A model generated the notes under the pieces. That model searched no databases and was not told the origin of the DNA. It saw only the letters and a list, made by a program, of their open reading frames with translations. Shown one piece after another: positions 46,319 through 54,541 of a stretch of 64,000 nt of DNA. The DNA is from UBA2334 sp964396895 (GTDB lineage: Bacteria > Pseudomonadota > Gammaproteobacteria > Burkholderiales > Burkholderiaceae_C), in assembly GCA_964396895.1 (NCBI GenBank), contig CAYNGJ010000012.1:60528-124527 (forward strand), read 5' to 3'. Made by a program: the position numbers and the translations under genes. How positions within the stretch are numbered: the first letter of the stretch is position 1; each line of letters begins with the position of its first letter.

Positions 46319-46337
46319 CGCAGCCCTCCGGGCTGCG
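46319..46337. other. Hairpin in the dnaK-dnaJ gap
   Basis: CGCAGCCC and GGGCTGCG pair with a 3-base loop, 5 bases after the dnaK stop. There is no T-run, so it may reduce readthrough or protect the dnaK transcript end rather than stop transcription. Confidence 0.45.
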
Positions 46338-46419
46338 CCACCCAACCGCGCCGCCGCGACCGGAACACCCCAGGGTGCGCCAGCGCGGCGTTCGTGTTCA
46401 CACGGATCGGTAGAAACAC

Positions 46420-47550
46420 ATGGCCAAAAGAGATTTTTACGAGGTGCTGGGCGTTCCCAAAAACGCCAGCGAAGAGGAACTGAAGAAGGCGTACCGCAAG
46501 CTCGCCATGAAGCACCACCCTGACCGCAACCAGGGTGATGCGGCAAAAGGCGCAGAAGAAAAATTCAAGGAAGCCAAAGAAGCCTACGAGATGCTGAGCG
46601 ACCCGCAAAAGCGTGCTGCCTACGACCAGTATGGCCATGCGGGCGTGGACCCCAACATGCGTGGCGGTCCGGGTGGCGGCGAAGGTTTTGGTGGATTCGG
46701 TGAATCGTTCGGTGACATTTTTGGCGACATTTTTGGTGGCCAGCGCGCACGCGGCGGCCGCCAGGTGTACCGGGGCAACGACCTGTCGTACGCCATGGAA
46801 ATCTCACTGGAAGAAGCGGCCAACGGCAAGGAAGCACAAATCCGCATCCCCTCCTGGGACGATTGCGACACCTGCAAAGGCACGGGCGCCAAGCCGGGCA
46901 CGTCGGTCAAAACCTGCTCCACCTGCCATGGTTCGGGCACAGTGCAGATGCGCCAAGGCTTTTTCAGCGTGCAGCAAACGTGCCCGCACTGCCACGGCAC
47001 GGGCAAGCTCATCCCCGAACCTTGCACCGCCTGCAATGGGCAGGGCAAGGTCAAGAAGCACAAGACGCTGGAAGTCAAAATCCCGGCCGGCATCGACGAC
47101 GGCATGCGCATCCGCAGCGCGGGCAATGGCGAGCCTGGCCAAAACGGTGGCCCCTCGGGTGACCTGTTCATCGAGATTCGCATGCGCAAGCACGACATCT
47201 TCGAGCGCGACGGTGACGACCTGCATTGCCACGTGCCCGTCAACATCTGCACCGCCACCCTGGGCGGGGAAATTGACGTGCCCACGCTCGGCGGCAAGGC
47301 CAGCATCGACATCCCCGAAGGCACGCAGCACGGCAAAACCTTCCGCCTGCGCGGCAAGGGCATCAAGGGTGTGCGCGCCAGCTACCCTGGCGATCTGTAC
47401 TGCCACATTTCGGTGGAAACGCCGGTCAAGCTCACCGAGCACCAGCGCAAGCTCATGAAGGAACTGGATGAGTCCTTCAAAAAAGGGGGCGGCAAGCACA
47501 GCCCCAATGAAGGCAGCTGGTTTGAAAAGGCCAAGTCTTTTTTCAGCTGA
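46420..47550 (+). CDS. dnaJ: Molecular chaperone DnaJ (Hsp40)
   Basis: 376 residues. J domain with HPD (KHHPDRN) near residue 33; Gly/Phe-rich linker; four zinc-finger repeats CDTCKGTG, CSTCHGSG, CPHCHGTG, CTACNGQG; then the C-terminal client-binding domains. Stimulates DnaK ATPase. Third gene of the heat-shock cluster. Confidence 0.98.
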   Translation: MAKRDFYEVLGVPKNASEEELKKAYRKLAMKHHPDRNQGDAAKGAEEKFKEAKEAYEMLSDPQKRAAYDQYGHAGVDPNMRGGPGGGEGFGGFGESFGDIFGDIFGGQRARGGRQVYRGNDLSYAMEISLEEAANGKEAQIRIPSWDDCDTCKGTGAKPGTSVKTCSTCHGSGTVQMRQGFFSVQQTCPHCHGTGKLIPEPCTACNGQGKVKKHKTLEVKIPAGIDDGMRIRSAGNGEPGQNGGPSGDLFIEIRMRKHDIFERDGDDLHCHVPVNICTATLGGEIDVPTLGGKASIDIPEGTQHGKTFRLRGKGIKGVRASYPGDLYCHISVETPVKLTEHQRKLMKELDESFKKGGGKHSPNEGSWFEKAKSFFS

Positions 47551-47576
47551 CCGCGATTACTCATTTATCAGAAGCT

Positions 47577-47613
47577 AAAGCCTCCCGTGCACATTGCGCT
47601 GGAGGCCTTTTTT
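47577..47613. terminator. Terminator after dnaJ
   Basis: GCCTCC pairs with GGAGGC around a 15-base loop; A-run before and TTTTTT after. It overlaps an intergenic repeat copy (ATTTATCAGAAGCTAAAGCC). Confidence 0.75.
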
Positions 47614-47662
47614 ATTGAAAAAACAGTGCCCCACGGCGGCGCCAGCGGTCTACACTGTGCGC

Positions 47663-49027
47663 ATGAGCGTCAACATCACCTTCCTGGGCGGAGCGGGCAC
47701 GGTCACCGGCTCCAAGTATCTGGTGCAGCACGGCGGCAAGCAGTTGCTGGTGGACTGCGGTCTGTTTCAGGGCTACAAGCAGCTGAGGCTGCGCAACTGG
47801 CGCCCGCTGCCGGTCGAACCCAACCATGTGGATGCCGTCATCCTCACCCACGCCCACCTGGACCACAGCGGCTACGTGCCGCTGCTGGTGCGCGAGGGGT
47901 TCAGGGGCAAGGTGTGGTGCACCCCCGCCACACGCGACCTGGCGCGCATCCTGCTGCCCGACAGCGGCCACATCCAGGAAGAAGACGCGGCCTTTGCCAA
48001 CCGCAAAGGTTTTTCCAAACACCAACCCGCCCTGCCCCTCTACACCGAGGACGATGCCCAACGCAGCCTGAAAAGTTTGCGCACGGTGCACCCGCACGAA
48101 GTGTTCGAACCCATCAAGGGCTGGCAAGCCCGCTTCTTCGGGGCGGGCCACATTCTGGGCGCGGCCACCCTGCTGCTCGAAGTGGGTGGCAAGCGCGTGG
48201 TGTTTTCGGGTGACCTGGGCCGCCCGGACGATGTGCTGATGAAAGCCCCCGAACCACCGCCCGCAGCCGATGTGGTGCTGGTGGAGTCCACCTACGGCGA
48301 CCGCAACCACCCTGCGGACAACCTGGCCGAAGAGCTGGCGCCTGCCCTGCAGCGCGTGGCCGCCCGGGGTGGCAGCGCTGTGGTGCCCGTGTTCGCGGTG
48401 GGCCGTGCGCAAGCGCTGCTCTACACCATTGCACAACTCAAAGCGAGCGGGGCGGTGCCTGTGCATTTGCCGGTGTACCTGGACAGCCCCATGGCCATCC
48501 ACACCACCGGCCTGTTTGCCCAACACCTGGGCGAACACCGCCTGAGTGCGGCACAGTGCCGCGACATGGAGCACGCCGCCACCATGACCACCACGCCCGA
48601 CGAGTCCAAAGCCATTGCCCACCAGCACGGCCCCAAGGTCATCCTGTCCGCCAGTGGCATGGCCACGGGTGGACGGGTGCTGCACCACTTGGCCCGCGAA
48701 CTGAGCGACCACCGCAACATGGTCATCCTCACCGGCTACCAAGCACCCGGCACCCGGGGGGCCACGCTGGCACAAGGCGCCAGCCACCTGCGCATACACG
48801 GCCAGGACGTCCCTGTGCGCGCCGAGGTGGTGCAGCTGCACTCGGCCTCCGCCCACGCCGATGGCGACCAGATCCTGGCCTGGCTGCGCTCCACCCCGGA
48901 AGCCCCCAGCCACGTGTTTGTGGTGCACGGCGATGCCGAAGCGGCAGACCACATGCGCCGCCGCATCAGCTGCGAACTGAAGTGGCCCGCCACCACCCCC
49001 GAGCACGGCGCCACTTGGCCCATCTGA
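47663..49027 (+). CDS. Beta-CASP metallo-beta-lactamase fold hydrolase (RNA exonuclease family)
   Basis: 454 residues. Starts MSVNITFLGGAGTVTGSKYL at ATG 47663. Metal motif LTHAHLDHSGYVP, further ligands in FFGAGHILGAATL and FSGDLGRPDD, then the beta-CASP motifs SGMATGGRVLHHLA and GYQAPGTRGATL, and the C-terminal HSASAHADGDQILAWL. This set indicates a ribonuclease of the MBL/beta-CASP (YsaA/CPSF-like) group. In-frame upstream start adds 23 unmatched residues. Confidence 0.92.
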   Translation: MSVNITFLGGAGTVTGSKYLVQHGGKQLLVDCGLFQGYKQLRLRNWRPLPVEPNHVDAVILTHAHLDHSGYVPLLVREGFRGKVWCTPATRDLARILLPDSGHIQEEDAAFANRKGFSKHQPALPLYTEDDAQRSLKSLRTVHPHEVFEPIKGWQARFFGAGHILGAATLLLEVGGKRVVFSGDLGRPDDVLMKAPEPPPAADVVLVESTYGDRNHPADNLAEELAPALQRVAARGGSAVVPVFAVGRAQALLYTIAQLKASGAVPVHLPVYLDSPMAIHTTGLFAQHLGEHRLSAAQCRDMEHAATMTTTPDESKAIAHQHGPKVILSASGMATGGRVLHHLARELSDHRNMVILTGYQAPGTRGATLAQGASHLRIHGQDVPVRAEVVQLHSASAHADGDQILAWLRSTPEAPSHVFVVHGDAEAADHMRRRISCELKWPATTPEHGATWPI

Positions 49028-49062
49028 TTCAATAGCTGACAATTCAATCAATACAAGCGCTG
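49028..49062. repeat. AT-rich intergenic repeat copy
   Basis: Contains TTCAATAGCTGACAATTCAA then TCAATACAAGCGCTGATGG. It shares TTCAATAGC, CAATCAATA and AAGCGCT with other copies; the transglycosylase gene starts at its end. Confidence 0.6.
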
Positions 49063-50325
49063 ATGGCATTTTTCGTTTTAAATTCAGCTGGGGTGCGCCT
49101 GACCCTGGCCTGTGGGCTGTCGCTGCCCTTGGTGACGACGGCACTGGCCCAAACCCCTGCGGCACCCGTCACCAGCCCCGCCGCCTGGGTGCAATGCCTG
49201 GACAGGCTGAAACCGCAGGCCGCCCATGCCGGGGTCAATGCAGCCACCTGGACCAGCCAACTGACGGGGGTGGAACCCGACGGGTCGGTGCTGACCAAGC
49301 TGGACAACCAGCCCGAGTTCAAAACCCCCATCTGGGACTACCTGGCCGGCCTGGTGGATGACGAACGGGTGGCCGACGGCCAGCGCCTGCTGGCCCAGCA
49401 CCGCCAGACATTGGATGCCGTGGCGCAGCGCTACGGCGTCGACCCCGCCACGGTGGTGGCGGTGTGGGGCGTGGAAAGCAACTTTGGCCAGAGCTTCGGC
49501 AAGTACCCGCTGGTGCAAGCCTTGGGCACGCTGAGCTGCTTCGGACGGCGCCAGGCCTTCTTCCAGAAAGAATTGTTTGCCACCTTGCGCATTCTGCAAG
49601 ATGGCCATGTGGCCCCCGAGGCCATGGTGGGCTCCTGGGCGGGCGCCTTTGGCCACACCCAGTTCATGCCCACCACCTACGAGCAATTGGCGGTGGACTT
49701 TGACGGCGATGGCCGACGCGACCTCACCGCCAGCGTCCCCGATGCATTGGCCTCCACCGCCCACTTTCTGCAAAAAGCGGGCTGGCGCACGGGGCTGGCG
49801 TGGGGCGTCGAAGTCAAACTGCCCAGCGGCCTGGCGGTGCAGGGCGAGGGGCGGCGCACCAAGCGCCCAGCCAGCACCTGGAGCGAGCGCGGGCTGCGCT
49901 TGGCCGGTGGCCAGGCGATCGGCAGCGTGTTTCCGCCCGATGCCCTGCTGGGGCTGATGACACCGGCGGGCGCTCAAGGGCCGGCCTTCCTGGTCAGCCG
50001 CAACTTCGACGCGCTGTACAGCTACAACGCCGCTGAAAGCTACGGCCTGGCCATAGCCCACCTGTCGGACCGCCTGCGTGGCACCGCCACGGGTGGACCG
50101 CAGATGTTCGCCACCCCTTGGCCCACCGACGACCCCGGTCTGTCGCGGGTGCAGCGGCGCGAGGTGCAAACGCTGTTGTTGATGCGGGGACACGACATTG
50201 GTACTGTGGACGGCATGCTGGGTGACAAAAGCCGCCAGGCCATCCGCGCAGAGCAAACACGGCTGGGCCACGAGGTGAATGGCCGTGCCGGGCAAAAACT
50301 GCTGAAGGCCTTGCAGCAGCCCTGA
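49063..50325 (+). CDS. Lytic murein transglycosylase (MltB-type) with peptidoglycan-binding domain
   Basis: 420 residues with a Sec signal (VRLTLACGLSLPLVTTALAQ). The SLT_2 domain has the catalytic glutamate in VWGVESNFGQSFGKYPLV and the substrate segment SWAGAFGHTQFMPTTYEQ. A C-terminal PG_binding_1 domain (VQTLLLMRGHDIGTVDGMLG) is fused at about residues 360-420. It cleaves glycan strands in the periplasm to 1,6-anhydromuropeptides. No lipobox, so soluble (unlike E. coli MltB). Confidence 0.93.
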   Translation: MAFFVLNSAGVRLTLACGLSLPLVTTALAQTPAAPVTSPAAWVQCLDRLKPQAAHAGVNAATWTSQLTGVEPDGSVLTKLDNQPEFKTPIWDYLAGLVDDERVADGQRLLAQHRQTLDAVAQRYGVDPATVVAVWGVESNFGQSFGKYPLVQALGTLSCFGRRQAFFQKELFATLRILQDGHVAPEAMVGSWAGAFGHTQFMPTTYEQLAVDFDGDGRRDLTASVPDALASTAHFLQKAGWRTGLAWGVEVKLPSGLAVQGEGRRTKRPASTWSERGLRLAGGQAIGSVFPPDALLGLMTPAGAQGPAFLVSRNFDALYSYNAAESYGLAIAHLSDRLRGTATGGPQMFATPWPTDDPGLSRVQRREVQTLLLMRGHDIGTVDGMLGDKSRQAIRAEQTRLGHEVNGRAGQKLLKALQQP

Positions 50326-50328
50326 CGG

Positions 50329-50353
50329 GCCAGCGCACAGGTGCTGCGCTGGC
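50329..50353. terminator. Hairpin between convergent transglycosylase and AlkC-like genes
   Basis: GCCAGCGCA and TGCGCTGGC, perfect 9-bp arms with a 7-base loop; no T-run, so Rho-independent activity is doubtful. Confidence 0.45.
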
Positions 50354-50368
50354 GCCCGTGGGCGGCGT

Positions 50369-51487
50369 TCAGTCCGCCGCCCGCAAATCGAACATTCCCA
50401 GCGGCTGTGTCACACCATTGATGTGCACATCCACCCGGTGCGTGCCGGGGTGCAGTCGGCGGGTGGTCATGGGGGCCAGCGACAGTTTCTTGCCAAACGC
50501 CTCGGTGTCCCCCGGCGCCAACACCACGGTTTTGAGCTTGAACACCTTGAGACGGGTCTGCCCGCTGGCTTTCACGAAATGCACGCCACAGTCCACCAGC
50601 AGTGCCTGCGGTTGGGCGCTGGCGTTGTGCAAGCCAAAGGTCCAGCGCACCGACTCGCCCATGCGCGGCGCGGGCGGATCGATGCAGACATCGGCCACCA
50701 CCACCCGGGTCTGGCCGCCGTACCCCAGCAAGGCCAGCGCACGCGGATCTCCCGCCTTGATGAGGGATCGCAGAGCATGGGTCACCACCCAGCGCCGGTG
50801 CGCGGTGGGCTGGCGCCACCAGTGCTCAGCCACGGCCAGCAGCGCATCGGGGTGGTCTTTGCCGATGTCGTTGAGGTTGTTCGCCACCGAACGGCGCACG
50901 TACAAGGCCGGGTCGTCCTTCAGCAACTCCAGCAAGGCCAACACCGGCGCTGGGTCTTGCTGGAAGGCCCGCAAACGCTGACCCCACGGCAGGCGTGGTC
51001 GCGTGCCCTCCGACACCAGACGGCGCACCCGTTCGCTGGGGTCGTTCGCCCACTGGGCCAGTTGACGCAGTGTGGCCTGCGTGTGGTGAATCAAAAAGGG
51101 GCGAATGCTGAACTCCGCGGTGAACACCTGCGTGAGTGCGTGCTGGGCCCGCATGGCGGCGGTAAAGTGCGGCAAGCCATATTCAGCCACGAAGCAGGTG
51201 TGGGGCAAAAACGTGAACGGCGCCAAGCTGCCATCGCCCAAATCCACGTCCGCCCGCGTGCTGGCCACCAGCAGGCCCACGGCGGTGTCGAAATCGACGG
51301 GCAGGTGGCGACGCAGCGCATGCGCCATGTGTGTGCCCCGCGCCATCAGGCCCAGCGCGTCGTACCCCTGGGCCACGTCGGCCAAAAAGGCAGCGCCGTC
51401 AAACGCCGGGTACACCTGTCGCAGCATGGCGGCGATGCGCTGGGGCACCTCCGGCCCGTACTGATGGATGAGCGCTTCAGCCACCAC
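50369..51487 (-). CDS. AlkC-like DNA alkylation repair glycosylase with C-terminal Ig-like domain
   Basis: 372 residues. An N-terminal HEAT-like repeat domain (VSEGTRPRLPWGQRL, YVRRSVANNLNDIGKDHPDA) matches the AlkC/AlkD family that removes N3-methylpurines. About 100 residues at the C-terminus (from QTRVVVADVCIDPPAPRMGE) form a beta-rich Ig-like domain, as in AlkC subfamily proteins with an extra DNA-contacting domain. The start is GTG at 51487 or the next GTG. It begins 24 bases after the DUF1854 stop, so it may ride on the cyanophycin-associated operon. Confidence 0.85.
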   Translation of the reverse strand: MVAEALIHQYGPEVPQRIAAMLRQVYPAFDGAAFLADVAQGYDALGLMARGTHMAHALRRHLPVDFDTAVGLLVASTRADVDLGDGSLAPFTFLPHTCFVAEYGLPHFTAAMRAQHALTQVFTAEFSIRPFLIHHTQATLRQLAQWANDPSERVRRLVSEGTRPRLPWGQRLRAFQQDPAPVLALLELLKDDPALYVRRSVANNLNDIGKDHPDALLAVAEHWWRQPTAHRRWVVTHALRSLIKAGDPRALALLGYGGQTRVVVADVCIDPPAPRMGESVRWTFGLHNASAQPQALLVDCGVHFVKASGQTRLKVFKLKTVVLAPGDTEAFGKKLSLAPMTTRRLHPGTHRVDVHINGVTQPLGMFDLRAAD

Positions 51488-51511
51488 ACTCAGCAGCCAG
51501 GCGAGGCTGGC

Positions 51512-52030
51512 TCACAAGAACCGGTCCAACAGCTTTTTGCTGTGCCGGTCGAGCGCGAACAGGTCACGGATGAGGAACTGCACACCGTGGCTGTCCGCAA
51601 TCAGCAATGCGCCGCCGCCCAGGCGGCGGATGTCTTCCTCGCCCTTGAGCACAAACTCGAACGCACCCCGGTGGGTGTCCACCAGCCAGGTGCTGGGGGT
51701 GGCAAAACTGGACACATGGTTCAGCCGCTGGATTTCGGGCATGAATTCCCGCTCCTGCAGCCCACGCCGTATGGCCTGCTGCAGGGCCTCGGGCAGATCG
51801 GCCAAGCGGTCCACCCAGGCCAGTTCATGGCCGTCCGCGTCCACCAAGGACAGGCCTTCGTCCACCGCCGAGATGGGGAACGCGCGCACCGGCACCACCC
51901 CCACACTCACGCGACCATCAGCGGCGGTGAACACCAAACGGCCCGCCTCGTTCCAGCTGAGGTCGTAGGGCCAGGTGACGGGAGGCAGCGTCTCTGACGG
52001 GCCTGTCGTTTGGGCTGGGGTGGTGTTCAT
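51512..52030 (-). CDS. DUF1854 family protein linked to the cyanophycin locus
   Basis: 172 residues with no signal or membrane segment. It matches the DUF1854 pattern (TWPYDLSWNEAGRLVFTAAD, IRRGLQEREFMPEIQRLNHV, FLIRDLFALDRHSKKLLDRF). Family members are found beside an ABC half-transporter and cyanophycin synthetases in betaproteobacteria; biochemical role is unknown. Its start overlaps the ABC transporter stop by 4 bases, so expression is coupled. Confidence 0.85.
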   Translation of the reverse strand: MNTTPAQTTGPSETLPPVTWPYDLSWNEAGRLVFTAADGRVSVGVVPVRAFPISAVDEGLSLVDADGHELAWVDRLADLPEALQQAIRRGLQEREFMPEIQRLNHVSSFATPSTWLVDTHRGAFEFVLKGEEDIRRLGGGALLIADSHGVQFLIRDLFALDRHSKKLLDRFL

Positions 52031-54324
52031 GCGTCAGCTCCTTCGCGCAGCACGTCCTGATCGGCCTTGGCCTGACGGGCCTGGGCTTCATACAGGCGGT
52101 GGTAGGCGCCCTGTTGGTCCATGAGCTCTTCGTGGCTGCCCACCTCGACCATGCGGCCCTTGTCCATCACCACCAGCCGGTTGGCCCGGCGCAGGGTGGA
52201 CAGGCGGTGCGCCACGGCAATGGTGGTGCGCCCGCGCACCAAGTTGTCCAACGCTTTTTGGATTTCTTTCTCCGTCTCGGTGTCCACCGACGAAGTGGCC
52301 TCGTCCAAAATCAGAATTTTTGGATCGATCAGCAACGCCCGGGCAATGGAAATGCGCTGGCGCTCCCCACCCGACAGGCCCTGCCCCCGCTCGCCCACCA
52401 GAGAGTCGTAACCCTGGGGCAGCCGCAAGATGAATTCGTGCGCGTGGGCCGCTCGGGCGGCGGCCACAATGTCGGCCCGCGTGGCTTCGGGTCGGCCGTA
52501 TGCGATGTTTTCGGCAATCGTGCCAAAGAACAAAAACGGCTCCTGCAGCACCAAACCAATGTGGCGGCGGTAATCGGCCACCTTCAGGGCGCGAATGTCC
52601 ACCCCGTCAATCTTGATGGCCCCGCCACTCACGTCGTAAAACCGGCACATCAGATTGACCAAAGTACTTTTGCCCGACCCGCTGTGGCCCACCAGCCCAA
52701 TGAACTCGCCGGGCTCAATCGACAGGGTGAGCCCCTTGATGACCGCCCGGTTGCCATAGCGGAACTGGGCGTTCTCGATGGCAATGTGACCTTTGACCTG
52801 GGGCAGCGACACCGGGTTGGCCGGCTCGGGCACGCTGGAAACGTGGTCCAGAATGTCAAAGATGCGCTTGGCCCCAGCAGCGGCCTTTTGCGTGACCGAC
52901 ACGATGCGGCTCATGCTGTCCAGACGCATGTAAAAGCGCCCGATGTAGGCCAAAAACGCGGTCAGCACACCCACGGTGATGCTGTTTTGCGACACCTGCC
53001 AGATGCCAAACGCCCACACCACCAGCAGGCCAATTTCGGTCATCAGCGTCACCGTGGGGGTAAACAGGCTCCAGGTGCGGTTGAGCTTGTCGTTCACCTG
53101 CAGGTTGTAGCGGTTGGCGTCCCGAAAACGCGTGGCCTCGCGGTCCTCCTGCGCGAAAGCCTTGACCACCCGGATGCCGGGAATGGTGTCGGCCAGCACG
53201 TTGGTCACCTCGGCCCACACGCGATCGATCTTTTCAAAACCTGTGCGCAGTCGATCGCGCACCAGGTGGATGAGCCAGGCAATGAAGGGCAGCGGCACCA
53301 GCGTGACCAGGGCCAACCACGGGTTGATGGAAAACAAGATGACCGCCGTCATGACGATCATCAGCACATCGGTGGCGAAGTCGAGCAGGTGCAACGAGAG
53401 AAACACGTTGATGCGGTCGGTTTCACTGCCGATGCGGGCCATCAGGTCACCCGTTCGCTTGCCCCCGAAGTACTCCAGCGACAGTCCCATCAGGTGTTCG
53501 TAAGTGCTGGTGCGCAAATCGGCACCTATGCGCTCGGACACCAGCGCCAAGATGTAGGTTTTGGCCCAACCCAGACCCCAGGCCACCAGTGCCGAGGCCA
53601 GCAGCCCCCCCAGGTACCACAGCACCGTGCCCTGCTCGATGGGCTTGCCCGTTTGGAAGGGGATGAGGATGTTGTCCATCAGCGGCATGGTCAGGTAGGG
53701 CGGCACCAGGGTGGCCGCCGTGCTGGCCAGCATCAGCAGAAAGCCCGCCAGCAACTGCCACTGGTAGGGGCGGGCAAAGCGCCACAGGCGCAACAGCGTC
53801 CAGGTAGATGGAGGCACCTCAGCCTCTGCCGCAAAAGACGGCATGTCGTCGTCGTCCCCCTCTGCCACCGCGTCGGCGGCCGACGTCGCCGAACGCTGTG
53901 AAGGTGGCAACACCAACTGCGCCAGGGTCTGGTTGAACTGGTTCACCAGCCGCTGTGCCTGCAAGTTAACAGCCAGGGTAAAGCGCCACACCGCCAGGCG
54001 TTGCGTGCCGTGCAGGAGTTCCAGCGTGGCCACACCGGCGTGGTCGTGCAGCAGCAGTTGCATGCCAGCCACCAGGGCGTGGCCCTGGGCTTGAGGGTCT
54101 TCGCTGCCGCCGCCGGGCGATGGCACCGACAACAAACGGCTTTCTGTCAGCAACACCAAGGTTTGGCTGGCGCGCAAGGCACCGTCCAGGTTGGTGAGCA
54201 GCGAGGTTTTGACCGTTTCACCCGGCGCCAACAGGTGCTGGACCTGGGTGGACCAAGGGTGGTTGACCCCCGTCGGCAGGGCCATGGGGTCGAGTTGGGG
54301 CAAGGCAGGGGAGCTGATTGACAT
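52027..54324 (-). CDS. ABC exporter half-transporter of the cyanophycin locus, with N-terminal extension
   Basis: 765 residues, expected to form a homodimer. Residues 1-180 are an extension with a PH-like pattern (LLAPGETVKTSLLTNLDGAL, then RASQTLVLLTESRLL) and an acidic linker (EGDDDDMPSF). Six hydrophobic segments follow, then the ATPase: Walker A VGHSGSGKSTLVNL, signature LSGGERQRIS, Walker B ILILDEATSSVD, and the H-loop AVAHRLSTL. The fold is that of MsbA-type exporters. It is divergent from two cyanophycin synthetase genes and fused translationally to DUF1854. What it exports is unknown; a cyanophycin dipeptide or building block is a guess from location. Confidence 0.88.
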   Translation of the reverse strand: MSISSPALPQLDPMALPTGVNHPWSTQVQHLLAPGETVKTSLLTNLDGALRASQTLVLLTESRLLSVPSPGGGSEDPQAQGHALVAGMQLLLHDHAGVATLELLHGTQRLAVWRFTLAVNLQAQRLVNQFNQTLAQLVLPPSQRSATSAADAVAEGDDDDMPSFAAEAEVPPSTWTLLRLWRFARPYQWQLLAGFLLMLASTAATLVPPYLTMPLMDNILIPFQTGKPIEQGTVLWYLGGLLASALVAWGLGWAKTYILALVSERIGADLRTSTYEHLMGLSLEYFGGKRTGDLMARIGSETDRINVFLSLHLLDFATDVLMIVMTAVILFSINPWLALVTLVPLPFIAWLIHLVRDRLRTGFEKIDRVWAEVTNVLADTIPGIRVVKAFAQEDREATRFRDANRYNLQVNDKLNRTWSLFTPTVTLMTEIGLLVVWAFGIWQVSQNSITVGVLTAFLAYIGRFYMRLDSMSRIVSVTQKAAAGAKRIFDILDHVSSVPEPANPVSLPQVKGHIAIENAQFRYGNRAVIKGLTLSIEPGEFIGLVGHSGSGKSTLVNLMCRFYDVSGGAIKIDGVDIRALKVADYRRHIGLVLQEPFLFFGTIAENIAYGRPEATRADIVAAARAAHAHEFILRLPQGYDSLVGERGQGLSGGERQRISIARALLIDPKILILDEATSSVDTETEKEIQKALDNLVRGRTTIAVAHRLSTLRRANRLVVMDKGRMVEVGSHEELMDQQGAYHRLYEAQARQAKADQDVLREGADA

Positions 54325-54541
54325 GGAAGCGGATTGTCTGGGCTGAGGCGGCCTGGTGGCCGCTGGGTGCCGCCAAAAGGGCTGGCGGAGTGTAAAAAAA
54401 TGTTGCCTTGCCAGTCAGGTCATCCTGTGCTCGTCGCACAATGTTGGTTGAAATTTCATTGTAACTTTGGCAGCCCAAGGCCCGAACATCGCGCGGCGCT
54501 GCCCACACCGCGTCTGCTTGGCGCACACAACCTGGCACCAC
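54325..54541. promoter_or_regulatory. Divergent gap controlling the ABC/DUF1854 and cyanophycin synthetase operons
   Basis: 217 bases without a gene. An AT-rich patch includes the perfect palindrome TGAAATTTCA (54449-54458), a plausible site for regulation of both operons. No clear promoter elements were assigned. Confidence 0.4.
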
